49,547 nt of DNA from an uncultured Bacteroidales bacterium (GTDB lineage: Bacteria > Bacteroidota > Bacteroidia > Bacteroidales > Paludibacteraceae): NCBI GenBank assembly GCA_946185835.1, contig CAMHKW010000014.1:1-49547 (forward strand). Reading direction: 5' to 3'. The notes below the pieces were generated by a model that was given only the letters and a program-made list of their open reading frames with translations, made no database searches and was not told the origin of the DNA. Below, one piece after another: positions 8,113-16,190 of this stretch (position 1 is the first letter of the stretch; each line of letters opens with the position of its first letter). A program made the position numbers and the translations under genes.

Positions 8113-8186
8113 GTACGCCGGTTTCTTATCTCCGCTTTGCTACGAACGATCGTAACGTGGTAACCGGCGGCAGCCCGCACCACCGC
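8108..8186. repeat. REP-like palindromic element
   Basis: An imperfect palindrome bounded by GGGTACGCCGGTTTC and TAACCGGCGGCAGCC. Its middle (CTCCGCTTTGCTACGAACGA then TCGTAACGTGG) recurs in inverted orientation at 19548-19604. Confidence 0.7.
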
Positions 8187-8193
8187 CACAATG

Positions 8194-8535
8194 TTATAGG
8201 TTCGGCAACCGTTGCCTGCCGGCATCGGTCATCAGTCCGCGGCGGATGAGGTCTTCGCAGCGCTGCAGGTTCAGTTCTGTCCAATGACTGCGTTTTGCCC
8301 TTGGCGAGAGACGTTGCGCCAGTCTGCCATCGGGCAGCCGCTTGACGGTGGAGTCGATCCAGCCAAAACATAAGGCTTCCTCCACGACCTCGAGATACGG
8401 CAGGCATACACCATCAGGTTTGACTCTCGACCGATACGCCGCCACCCAGCAGTGATTATGGGTGTCGTGACACGAACGGAGCCATTCACGCAGTTCCTCG
8501 CGGTGGTTATATTCTAACAGCAAGTCTATCTCCAT
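8194..8535 (-). CDS. YdeI/OmpD-associated family protein, short form
   Basis: 113 residues with the N-terminal core of the YdeI/OmdA family: REWLRSCHDTHNHCWVAAYR, then VCLPYLEVVEEALCFGWIDS, then RLAQRLSPRAKRSHWTELN and LIRRGLMT. Family members are usually about 190 residues; here the protein ends (RQRLPNL) just before a REP-like element, so the C-terminal helix region is missing. It is either a truncation or a naturally short variant. The cellular role is unclear; related proteins have been linked to resistance to cationic peptides. Convergent or operon partners are not obvious. Confidence 0.75.
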   Translation of the reverse strand: MEIDLLLEYNHREELREWLRSCHDTHNHCWVAAYRSRVKPDGVCLPYLEVVEEALCFGWIDSTVKRLPDGRLAQRLSPRAKRSHWTELNLQRCEDLIRRGLMTDAGRQRLPNL

Positions 8536-8616
8536 TTTATATAATTTAGTGCCGTGTTTAGCAGGGAGCGTCGGTTTCTGGCCGGCGGATGTATGTGTAG
8601 CTGCGAGTTTCTTCTT

Positions 8617-9096
8617 TTATATTAGGTCAGCCAACCCAAGCGGCACATAACGAATCAGGTCTTCGGGACGAAGACGGACTTGCATACCGCGCTGTCCTGC
8701 TGAGATATAGATATACTCGTGCATCATGCACGTCTCGTCGATATAGGTAGGGAACGGCTTTTTCATACCTATGGGGCTACAACCTCCGCGGATATAACCG
8801 GTCAGCGGCAGCAGTTCTTTGAGGGGCAGAGGCTTACACGACTTATTTCCGCTGGCACGCGCCGCTTTCTTGAGGTCTACTTCGTAAGCTCCGGGCACCA
8901 CACATACGAAATACTTCACCTTGTCGCCCTCTAACACTATGGTCTTGAACACCGCATCGATATCCTCGCCGAGGACATCAGCGACATGCACAGCGCTAAG
9001 GTCAGACTCGTCAACCTCGTATTCGCGTGTCTGATAGTCGATACCTGCCACCTCAAGCAGACGACACACATTGGTTTTCTGTTGTTTCTGAGACAT
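8617..9096 (-). CDS. ybaK: Cys-tRNA(Pro)/Cys-tRNA(Cys) deacylase, YbaK type
   Basis: Cytoplasmic trans-editing enzyme, 159 residues, full length. YbaK hydrolyses cysteine wrongly attached to tRNA(Pro). The family pattern is clear: VFKTIVLEGDKVKYFVCVVP, ASGNKSCKPLP, and GYIRGGCSPIGMKKPFPTYI, followed by ISAGQRGMQVRL. The lysine after VFKT fits the known catalytic Lys. It is not in an evident operon: 81 bases separate it from the YdeI-like gene, and repeats lie upstream. An INS/ProX domain protein is the alternative, but the GGCSPIGMKK block favours YbaK. Confidence 0.92.
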   Translation of the reverse strand: MSQKQQKTNVCRLLEVAGIDYQTREYEVDESDLSAVHVADVLGEDIDAVFKTIVLEGDKVKYFVCVVPGAYEVDLKKAARASGNKSCKPLPLKELLPLTGYIRGGCSPIGMKKPFPTYIDETCMMHEYIYISAGQRGMQVRLRPEDLIRYVPLGLADLI

Positions 9097-9122
9097 AAAG
9101 GGGGATTTTATTTCTTATTTTT

Positions 9123-9240
9123 TATTTCTTAATGGTGTGCTTTGAAGACACAGGGAGTTACGTAAGACATTATTTATTTCTTATTTCTTATTTCTTATTT
9201 CTTAATGGTGTGCTTTGAAGACACAGTGAGTTGCGTACCT
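9123..9240 (+). repeat. Two-copy tandem duplication
   Basis: Copies at about 9123-9164 and 9196-9238 share TTAATGGTGTGCTTTGAAGA followed by CACAG-GAGTT-CGTA. Each is preceded by TATTTCT heptamers. No gene is visible between 9097 and 9426. Confidence 0.75.
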
Positions 9241-9278
9241 TATTGCTTGCATTCTGCCGCCGGTTGCAAAGCGGCGTT

Positions 9279-9411
9279 CCGGTTATACCACATACTTTTG
9301 TATGCACCATTTGCACCATTTGCACCATTTGCACCATTTGCACCATTTTATCCTTTACCGACACTATAAAAATGTATGAATAATTTTCGGCTAATTAATT
9401 ATAATTTTTGT
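9279..9411 (+). repeat. Composite AT-rich repeat, copy B
   Basis: Same structure as 7286-7426 with more TGCACCATTT units (9303-9350) and the same AT-rich tail. It ends just before the TonB receptor stop. Upstream it joins a CCGCCGGTTGCAAAGCGGCG palindrome (9256-9275). Confidence 0.8.
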
Positions 9412-9426
9412 TTATTTAGTTCTACC

Positions 9427-11703
9427 CTATATTTTCAGGTTAAAGCCTGCAAACCAGGTGCGCGGTTGCGAGGGACCGTAGATGTAGTCGGCATCACGAT
9501 TCTCACCACGGTCGAGGTCGCTTTGGTACTGGTTGAGTACGTTTTTCACACCGCAGTTGACTTCTAAACAATAATGTTTATAGAGGTGTATGTCGTATGC
9601 CAGTTTGAGTCCTAATTCCCAAAACGGCTTTGTTATCACCTCTTCGTCTTTGGGTACATATCCGGCATGGTGCGGCACGAGCATACTGCCCGTTGCCTTC
9701 CCGGTGACGGAGATAGTGAAATCGTGCACCGGCGTGATATTGAGTAGCATATAGGCGTAGTTGTCGGGCGTGCGGAACATGCGTTTTTGTGGCAGCAAGC
9801 TGGCATCGGTGCTCCATGTCTGCGCCTCGGTATATCTGCTTTTTTGAAAAGTATAACCCAACTGCAGCAAGACTATATTCTTATATGCCACTTTGCCTTC
9901 TACGTTCAGTCCTGCCACCCAAGCTCCCAGTGCGTTGGTGCGCGTGAGCAGCAGGTTGCCGGCAGCGTCGTGACCCTCATCGCGGAGGAAGAAGACATCT
10001 TGCAGGTAGGTATAAAAGCCTTCGAGTGTGAGGTTAGTCTCCCATGCTCCGAAACGGCGGTATAGGTCAGCGCTGAGCGAGGCGCTATGTGAATACTCCG
10101 GTTTGAGGTTTTTGTCGAGCGAGATGATCGACACCTCACCACCCACTGCCGCCACATGCAGGTCTTCGTCGTAAGCTTGCGGAGCACGGTAGCCGGCAGA
10201 ATAACTCGCCCGCAAGATGACACCTTCGACGGGGGTATAACGCAGATTGGCACGCGGAGTGACGACAGGACGTGTCAGCATATTATGTTTCTCTACCCTC
10301 GCTCCGACCAACGCACTCCATGTCTCGTTTTTCCATTCGTTTTGCACATATCCGCCATACAGATGCACCGTCTGTATCATGTCTCTGCCATAGCCGAGCA
10401 TCTTGTCGTGCAGTTTGTTGTATGTATATTCTACTCCCGCGCTCAGGTCGGCAGGCATCTGACCACACAGATACGAAAAGCGATATTGCATGCCACTGAC
10501 GGATGTGATATCGGTACTTCTGCCGTATGCGTTGGGATTCTTGCCTGCTCCGAAATAGCTCTCTCGGTTGACATTCTGAAGGTGCGAGTATGCACTCACA
10601 AAATGCTTGTTGTCAGGAGCAAACCAGTCGAAACTCAATCCTCCGGCATCGATATTATGTCTCAGTTGCTCGGCTATGTCAGCCTCATGAGGCTCTAAGT
10701 CGAAGTTGTTTCCTCCGCGTCGATGGTCTGTGACATGGTGGTATTCGACCGTTATCTTCGAGTATGCACCTGTCTTGAAGAAGGCACGGCCTCCGGCAGT
10801 GGTACTTCTGAGCATAGGTACGTCAGAGAAGCCGTCGCTGTCGTGGTCGTACTGACTACGGTTGCGCTGCACGGCGAACAAGAAAGCGCCCATCTTTCTA
10901 TTCTCCGAGATGACAGAGGCATTGAGTGAGGTGTTGATATCATACCCTGAGGTGCGCAGCATCTGCGAGGTATTGGTGATATTGACGAAGTTGCGAACAG
11001 GTTCTTTCGTTATTATGTTCACCACTCCGGCTATAGCGTTGGCGCCATACAACGCACTTCCCCCACCTCGTATCACCTCCACTCGGTCCACCATACCGAC
11101 AGGTATCTGCTCGAGTCCGTAGACGGCAGCAAGCGACGAGAAGATAGGGCGCGAGTCCATCAGAATCTGCGAATACTGACCTTCGAGTCCATTGATACGC
11201 AGAGCCGTCTGTCCGCAGTTAGCACATGTCGACTCAACACGCAGACCGGTCTGAAAACAGAGTGCGTCAGCCATACAAGTGGCACTCGCCGTCTCGAAGA
11301 CTAAAGGCGACACCACATTAACTATGTTAGCTGCCTCCTGCCTTTTGGTCTCATAGCGGTTAGCTGTCACGACGACATTATCCATCATCAGACTGACCTC
11401 GCGGAGAGTGGCTTTGAGTTCCACTGTCTTGTCGGCTACTATTTCCACAGGTAGCTCAACAGTCTGATAGCCAACAAACGAGAACACTATCGTTTGCTTG
11501 CCTACAGGCAGGTTAGTAAGCAGGTAATGTCCCGACTCATCGGTAACACAACCCATGTTGGTACCCTTGAGTTGCACGTTTACGAAAGCAAGGTGCTCGC
11601 CCGTCTGCTCATCTATGACATGACCTGTCAGGTGAGCATCGTACTGAGCCATTGCCAACAATGGCAATAGTATAAAAAAAACAAGTAGTAATTTCGATTT
11701 CAT
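9427..11703 (-). CDS. TonB-dependent outer-membrane receptor
   Basis: Outer-membrane active transporter, 758 residues. It has a signal peptide (about 1-20, ending LLAMAQ), a carboxypeptidase-regulatory-like beta-sandwich (about 24-105: GHVIDEQTGEHLAFVNVQLK), a plug (about 115-235, ending VEVIRGGGSALYGANAIAGV) and a beta-barrel closing with FAGFNLKI. It is about 250 residues shorter than SusC proteins and has no SusD neighbour, so it belongs to the CirA/BtuB-like class for siderophores, heme, cobalamin or metals. The plug has a CANC pair (Cys160, Cys163) plus Cys143 and Cys149, unusual for an outer-membrane plug and possibly metal- or disulfide-related. No substrate can be named. Confidence 0.9.
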   Translation of the reverse strand: MKSKLLLVFFILLPLLAMAQYDAHLTGHVIDEQTGEHLAFVNVQLKGTNMGCVTDESGHYLLTNLPVGKQTIVFSFVGYQTVELPVEIVADKTVELKATLREVSLMMDNVVVTANRYETKRQEAANIVNVVSPLVFETASATCMADALCFQTGLRVESTCANCGQTALRINGLEGQYSQILMDSRPIFSSLAAVYGLEQIPVGMVDRVEVIRGGGSALYGANAIAGVVNIITKEPVRNFVNITNTSQMLRTSGYDINTSLNASVISENRKMGAFLFAVQRNRSQYDHDSDGFSDVPMLRSTTAGGRAFFKTGAYSKITVEYHHVTDHRRGGNNFDLEPHEADIAEQLRHNIDAGGLSFDWFAPDNKHFVSAYSHLQNVNRESYFGAGKNPNAYGRSTDITSVSGMQYRFSYLCGQMPADLSAGVEYTYNKLHDKMLGYGRDMIQTVHLYGGYVQNEWKNETWSALVGARVEKHNMLTRPVVTPRANLRYTPVEGVILRASYSAGYRAPQAYDEDLHVAAVGGEVSIISLDKNLKPEYSHSASLSADLYRRFGAWETNLTLEGFYTYLQDVFFLRDEGHDAAGNLLLTRTNALGAWVAGLNVEGKVAYKNIVLLQLGYTFQKSRYTEAQTWSTDASLLPQKRMFRTPDNYAYMLLNITPVHDFTISVTGKATGSMLVPHHAGYVPKDEEVITKPFWELGLKLAYDIHLYKHYCLEVNCGVKNVLNQYQSDLDRGENRDADYIYGPSQPRTWFAGFNLKI

Positions 11704-11712
11704 TTATTTATA

Positions 11713-11764
11713 GGGTAGACCGCTTCACTGTTAGAAGTTAGAACGCAGCGCTGCCGGGTACGCC
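11713..11764 (+). repeat. 23-bp family repeat, locus 5
   Basis: AGACCGCTTCACTGTTAGAA followed by GTTAGAACGCAGCGCTG and GGGTACGCCG, just upstream of the TonB receptor start. Confidence 0.75.
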
Positions 11765-11855
11765 GCACTATGAGAGGTTTGGATTGTACATAATGGATTT
11801 TAACACCACAAAAATCATGCCTACAGTCGATACAAATCGGACAAAAGAACAATAC

Positions 11856-11886
11856 TTTGCCATGTCATATAATTTTAGTACTTTTG
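11856..11886 (+). promoter_or_regulatory. Promoter of hflX
   Basis: TTTG at 11856-11859, a 19-base spacer and TACTTTTG at 11879-11886. The leader of about 90 bases begins with a perfect hairpin GCGGGCGT-CC-ACGCCCGC (11904-11921). Confidence 0.75.
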
Positions 11887-11981
11887 CAGCCGCCTTTTGG
11901 AACGCGGGCGTCCACGCCCGCAATGGAAAGTTAAGTTACAAATTACAGGATTACAAGTCAATCATTTAACACAAGTTTATA

Positions 11982-13268
11982 ATGCAAAATGCTATTTTAG
12001 TAGGTCTTATTACTCCTCAGCAGCCTGAGGAGCGTACCAACGAGTATCTCGACGAGTTAGCCTTCCTTGCCGACACCAACGACATGGTGGCTCTCAAGCG
12101 TTTTGTGCAACGCATCGACAAGCCCGACACCAACACATACGTCGGCTCCGGCAAACTGTCAGAGATACGCGACTATATCGACAACTACAACAAAGCCGCC
12201 GATGCACACGACACTGCCGATGCACGTGAGCCTATCGACGTAGTTATCTTCGACGATGAGCTATCACCACGACAACTGCGTAACATAGAGAAAGAACTAC
12301 ATATCAGAATCATCGACCGCACCATTCTCATCCTCGAGATATTTCTGCGTCGCGCCAAGACCAGTTATGCCAAGACTCAAGTCGAGATGGCACACCTCGA
12401 ATATATGCTTCCACGGTTGACAAGGATGTGGACTCACCTCGACCGACAACGAGGCGGCGGAGCGACCTCAAGAGGTATGGGAGAGACACAGATAGAAGCC
12501 GACAAGCGCATCATCAAAAGCCGAATAGCACTACTCCGTCAGGAACTCGAGAAGATAGACCAACAGATGTCGACACAACGACAAAACAGAGGTAAGATGG
12601 TACGTGTGGCGTTAGTAGGTTATACCAACGTGGGCAAGTCGACTATTATGAACATGCTCTCTAAAGCCGATGTCTTTGCCGAAAACAAACTGTTTGCCAC
12701 CGTCGATACTACTGTCAGAAAAGTGACTATCGACAACCTACCCTTCCTCCTCTCCGACACCGTCGGGTTTATCCGCAAACTACCACATAACCTGATAGAG
12801 TCGTTCAAATCGACACTCGACGAAGTAAGAGAAGCCGACCTGCTGATACATGTCGTCGACATCTCGCACCCCAACTTCGAAGAACAATACGAAGTGGTAG
12901 AGAATACTATACACGAGATCTTGACTAACAAAAAAGAGCAATCGGACACACCCACATATAGAAAGAAAGCCACTACACCTCGCAGCGAGATACCCGAGAT
13001 CGTTGTCTTCAACAAGACTGACGCATTCAGCTTCGTTCCCAAAGACGAAGACGACCTCACCCCCATCGAACGAGAGAACCTCTCGCTTGACGACCTGCAA
13101 CGCACATGGATGGCACGATTGGGCGACAACTGCGTTTTCATCTCGGCACGCAACAAAGATAACATCGAAAGCCTCAAACAGATGATGTACGAGCGGATAA
13201 AGCAAATACACATACAACGATACCCTTACAACGATTTCCTTTTCCAGAAATACGAGGAGCAGGAGTGA
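11982..13268 (+). CDS. hflX: Ribosome-associated GTPase HflX
   Basis: Cytoplasmic GTPase, 428 residues, that in other bacteria binds the 50S subunit and splits stalled or stressed ribosomes. The N-terminal HflX domain (about 1-190) has FDDELSPRQLRNIEKEL and the glycine-rich linker RQRGGGATSRGMGETQIEAD. The G domain follows with G1 GYTNVGKS (213-220), G3 DTVGFIRKLPH and G4 FNKTD; an insertion between G3 and G4 (KKEQSDTPTYRKK) lengthens it slightly. It has its own promoter and a leader hairpin, and ends 5 bases before a 23-bp repeat array. The call is firm. Confidence 0.96.
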   Translation: MQNAILVGLITPQQPEERTNEYLDELAFLADTNDMVALKRFVQRIDKPDTNTYVGSGKLSEIRDYIDNYNKAADAHDTADAREPIDVVIFDDELSPRQLRNIEKELHIRIIDRTILILEIFLRRAKTSYAKTQVEMAHLEYMLPRLTRMWTHLDRQRGGGATSRGMGETQIEADKRIIKSRIALLRQELEKIDQQMSTQRQNRGKMVRVALVGYTNVGKSTIMNMLSKADVFAENKLFATVDTTVRKVTIDNLPFLLSDTVGFIRKLPHNLIESFKSTLDEVREADLLIHVVDISHPNFEEQYEVVENTIHEILTNKKEQSDTPTYRKKATTPRSEIPEIVVFNKTDAFSFVPKDEDDLTPIERENLSLDDLQRTWMARLGDNCVFISARNKDNIESLKQMMYERIKQIHIQRYPYNDFLFQKYEEQE

Positions 13269-13269
13269 G

Positions 13270-13372
13270 AAGTTAGACCGCCACACTATTAGAAGTTAGA
13301 CCGCTGCGCTGTTAGAAGTTAGACCGCTGCGCTGTTAGAGGTTAGACCGCCACGCTGTAAGATATTAGAGAC
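13270..13372 (+). repeat. 23-bp family repeat array, locus 6
   Basis: Four tandem units (GAAGTTAGACCGCTGCGCTG type) beginning immediately after the hflX TGA. They precede the rpsA promoter. Confidence 0.9.
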
Positions 13373-13397
13373 ATTTTGGACAAAATCGAGGTATAGT

Positions 13398-13429
13398 ATT
13401 GTGTATTTCAAAAAAAAGCAGTAACTTTG
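13398..13429 (+). promoter_or_regulatory. Promoter of rpsA
   Basis: ATTG at 13398-13401, a 20-base spacer and TAACTTTG at 13422-13429. The leader to the ATG at 13530 is about 95 bases and contains a TGCCCG-CAA-CGGGCA hairpin (13492-13506), a possible autoregulatory site. Confidence 0.7.
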
Positions 13430-13529
13430 CGCGCTTTTTATTGAGAAAAAGCATAACACTAAGTTTAACCTATTATTTTTCGTTCTGCAAATGCCCGCAA
13501 CGGGCAAAGCGAACACTCTCATTACCACA

Positions 13530-15368
13530 ATGGTAGAAAACAAATCTCTCCAGAACTTCGACTGGGATGCTGAAGAAGCAAAAGCCAATGGTGCTCAAAA
13601 CGAAGAACTAATTGAAAAGTACGACCGTAGTCTGAATGCCGTTAAGAACCAAGAGGTTGTAGAAGGCACCGTGATGTCGGTTAACAAACGCGAGGTAGTC
13701 GTTAACGTTGGCTACAAGTCAGACGGTATCATTCCCGCAGCCGAGTTCCGCTACAATCCGGACCTCAAACCCGGTGACAAAGTAGAAGTATTCATCAAGA
13801 ACCTTGAGGACTCGAAAGGTCAGCTTGAGTTGTCGCACAAAGAGGCACGCGCTTCGCGCAGCTGGGATCGCGTTAACCAAGCTTTGGCTAACGACGAGAT
13901 TGTACAAGGTCTGATTAAATGCAAGACCAAAGGCGGCATGATTGTCGAGATCTTCGGCACTGAAGCCTTCTTGCCCGGCTCACAAATCGACGTTAAGCCT
14001 ATTCGCGACTACGACGTATTCGTTGGTAAGACCATGGACTTCAAAGTTGTGAAAATCAACCAAGAGTATCGCAACGTTGTTGTTTCACACAAGGCTCTCA
14101 TCGAAGCTGAACTCGAAGCACAGAAGAAAGAAATCGTTTCTCATCTCGAGAAAGGTCAGATTCTTGAAGGTACCGTTAAGAACATCACCAACTATGGTGT
14201 ATTCATCGACCTTGGTGGCGTTGACGGCTTGATTCACATCACCGACCTGAGCTGGGGCCGCGTAAGCGATCCTCACGAGATAGTAAGTCTCGACCAGAAG
14301 ATTAACGTTGTCATTCTCGACTTCGACGAGGAGAAGAAACGTATTGCATTAGGTCTCAAGCAACTGCAACCTCATCCATGGGATGCTCTCGACCACGACC
14401 TCAAGGTGGGCGACCATATCAAGGGTAAGGTAGTGGTGATGGCTGACTACGGAGCATTCGTAGAAGTAGCTCCCGGTGTAGAAGGCTTGATTCACGTAAG
14501 CGAGATGACATGGAGCCAGCACCTGCGCTCGGCTAACGACTTCTTGAAGGTAGGCGACGAGGTAGAGGCAGTGATACTGACCCTCGACCGCGACGACAGA
14601 AAGATGTCGCTTGGTCTGAAACAGCTCAAACCAGACCCATGGCAGAACATCGAGACCACCTATGCAGTAGGTTCACGCCACACCGCTCGAGTACGCAACT
14701 TCACCAACTTCGGTGTATTCGTAGAGCTTGAGGAAGGCGTTGACGGTCTGATACACATCAGCGACCTGAGCTGGACAAAGAAAATCAAACACCCCAACGA
14801 ATTCACACAGATTGGCGCCGACATCGAAGTCGTTGTTTTGGAAATCGACAAAGAGAATCGTCGTCTGTCACTTGGTCACAAGCAACTCGAAGAGAATCCT
14901 TGGGAAGCTCTCGAAGTACGCTATGGCGTTGACACCGTAGTAGAGGGTAAGATCATCGAGCTCTCTGACAAGGGTGCCGTAGTACAACTCGAAGAAGGCG
15001 TAGAAGGCTATTGCACAGCTCGTCATCTGCAGACTCAAGACAAGGCACCTGTACAGAAAGGTGAGACCCTTGAGTTCAAAGTTATCGAATTCAACCGCGA
15101 TGCTAAACGCATTCTGCTCTCGCACCTGCGCACATGGGAAGCTGCAAAAGAGAGCGAAGCTCCTAAGAAAGCAACTCAGAAAAAAGAGAAAGAGGCAGCT
15201 CCTGCTACAGTGCAGTTAGAGAAGACCACCCTTGGTGACCTCAGCGTATTGGCAGACCTGAAAGCTACGATGGAAGCCGAAGCTAAGCCTAAGAAAGCTA
15301 CCAAGAAGGCAGCTAAGGCAGAAGAGGCTCCCGCTGCTCCTGAAGCTGAAGAGCAAAAGGCTGAATAA
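13530..15368 (+). CDS. rpsA: 30S ribosomal protein S1
   Basis: RNA-binding ribosomal protein, 612 residues from the chosen ATG at 13530 (MVENKSLQNFDWD); the frame also opens at 13491, but that adds a hairpin-encoded stretch. Six S1-type OB-fold repeats can be followed, each with the G-x-V-x-x-x-x-x-G-x-F/A-V pattern; examples are GVFIDLGGVDGLIHITDLSW, GAFVEVAPGVEGLIHVSEMT and GVFVELEEGVDGLIHISDLS. The C-terminus is a Lys/Ala/Glu-rich tail with KKATKKAAKAEEAPAAPEAE, common in Bacteroidota S1. Highly expressed, with its own promoter and a strong terminator at 15383-15416. S1 autoregulates translation in other bacteria. The call is firm. Confidence 0.97.
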   Translation: MVENKSLQNFDWDAEEAKANGAQNEELIEKYDRSLNAVKNQEVVEGTVMSVNKREVVVNVGYKSDGIIPAAEFRYNPDLKPGDKVEVFIKNLEDSKGQLELSHKEARASRSWDRVNQALANDEIVQGLIKCKTKGGMIVEIFGTEAFLPGSQIDVKPIRDYDVFVGKTMDFKVVKINQEYRNVVVSHKALIEAELEAQKKEIVSHLEKGQILEGTVKNITNYGVFIDLGGVDGLIHITDLSWGRVSDPHEIVSLDQKINVVILDFDEEKKRIALGLKQLQPHPWDALDHDLKVGDHIKGKVVVMADYGAFVEVAPGVEGLIHVSEMTWSQHLRSANDFLKVGDEVEAVILTLDRDDRKMSLGLKQLKPDPWQNIETTYAVGSRHTARVRNFTNFGVFVELEEGVDGLIHISDLSWTKKIKHPNEFTQIGADIEVVVLEIDKENRRLSLGHKQLEENPWEALEVRYGVDTVVEGKIIELSDKGAVVQLEEGVEGYCTARHLQTQDKAPVQKGETLEFKVIEFNRDAKRILLSHLRTWEAAKESEAPKKATQKKEKEAAPATVQLEKTTLGDLSVLADLKATMEAEAKPKKATKKAAKAEEAPAAPEAEEQKAE

Positions 15369-15382
15369 GCCAACTTGTTAAC

Positions 15383-15416
15383 AAAAAAAGAGACGGCAAC
15401 ACCGTCTCTTTTTTTT
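15383..15416 (+). terminator. rpsA rho-independent terminator
   Basis: AAAAAAGAGACGG pairs with CCGTCTCTTTTTT around a CAACA loop and ends in a T tract, 15 bases after the stop codon. Confidence 0.95.
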
Positions 15417-15423
15417 GTGATAT

Positions 15424-15537
15424 TTCGGGATCTCGGGACTTCGGGATCTCGGGGTTTCGTGATCTCTGGGTTTCGGGATTCCGTGATCTCGGGATCTCGG
15501 GATTTCGAGATGTCGGGATTTCGGGCTTTCGGGGTTT
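15424..15537. repeat. 8-bp tandem array, CGGGATCT type
   Basis: About fourteen 8-base units (CGGGATCT, CGGGACTT, CGGGATTT, CGAGATGT and variants) between the rpsA terminator and the iorB stop codon. It contains no stop codon in the plus frames and belongs to the same family as 37195-37468. Confidence 0.9.
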
Positions 15538-15547
15538 TAAGAACCTT

Positions 15548-16126
15548 CTATCTGATAGCTGCCTGGTATCCGGCGTCTACAGCTGCGAGGTTAGCAGCCA
15601 CCACTTGTTCGCCTTTACGTGCGAAGACTCGGCGCACACCTGCCTGCATCTTGTCGTAGTCGATGCCAAGGAAAGGAATAGTAGCACCAAGCAGAACCAT
15701 ATTGGTTGCTTGACGGGGTGCACCCGCTTCGCGTGCCAGCGCTTCTACGTCGAGCAGCACATGATGGGGTTGGCGACGTATGTGCTCAAGAACCTCGTCT
15801 ATGGACGGATAATCGGGGATATTGACGAAAGGTATCGACGAGCTGATTACTCTGCCTTCGGGTTTAAGATACGGCAGATAGCGCAAAGCCTCCATCGGTT
15901 CGAGTGAGACGATGAGGTCGGCACTGCCAAGCGCTATCAGGTCGCTGGCGATAGGTTCCGACGACAGTCTTAAGTTACTCTGCACGTCGCCTCCACGCTG
16001 CGACATGCCATGGACTTCAGCCTGCTTGAGATAGAGACCCTCTGCCAAAGCGGCTTCCCCTATCACCGTGGCTATCGATAGTATACCCTGTCCACCGACA
16101 CCGGCTAAGATAATATCTTTTTTCAT
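15548..16126 (-). CDS. iorB: Indolepyruvate:ferredoxin oxidoreductase, beta subunit
   Basis: Gamma/beta-type subunit of a 2-oxoacid:ferredoxin oxidoreductase, 192 residues. The N-terminal glycine motif GVGGQGILSIATVIGEAAL and the blocks AEVHGMSQRGGDVQSNLRLS and EPMEALRYLPYLKPEGRVIS are diagnostic. With IorA it converts arylpyruvates (from Trp, Phe, Tyr) to arylacetyl-CoA and CO2, reducing ferredoxin; the reaction supports amino-acid fermentation in anaerobes. It lies 64 bases downstream of iorA, the gap being filled with GTTTAGTG-type repeats. The complex is cytoplasmic and oxygen sensitive. Confidence 0.94.
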   Translation of the reverse strand: MKKDIILAGVGGQGILSIATVIGEAALAEGLYLKQAEVHGMSQRGGDVQSNLRLSSEPIASDLIALGSADLIVSLEPMEALRYLPYLKPEGRVISSSIPFVNIPDYPSIDEVLEHIRRQPHHVLLDVEALAREAGAPRQATNMVLLGATIPFLGIDYDKMQAGVRRVFARKGEQVVAANLAAVDAGYQAAIR

Positions 16127-16136
16127 GATGTTGTAG

Positions 16137-16190
16137 TGTTTTAAAGTTAAGTGTTGAGTGTTTGAGAGTTGAGTGTTTAGTGTTTTAGTG
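16137..16190 (+). repeat. GTTTAGTG-type repeat tract (iorB/iorA)
   Basis: Tandem AAGTGTTGAGTG / GTTGAGTGTTTAGTGTTTTA pieces that run up to the iorA stop codon (TAG on the minus strand). Confidence 0.7.

Noticed and set aside
8126..8407. 93-residue minus-strand frame
   Set aside because: Overlaps the YdeI-like gene in another frame and extends through the REP-like element.
15375..15659. 94-residue plus-strand frame after rpsA
   Set aside because: It starts in the rpsA terminator, reads the 8-bp array and ends antisense to iorB.
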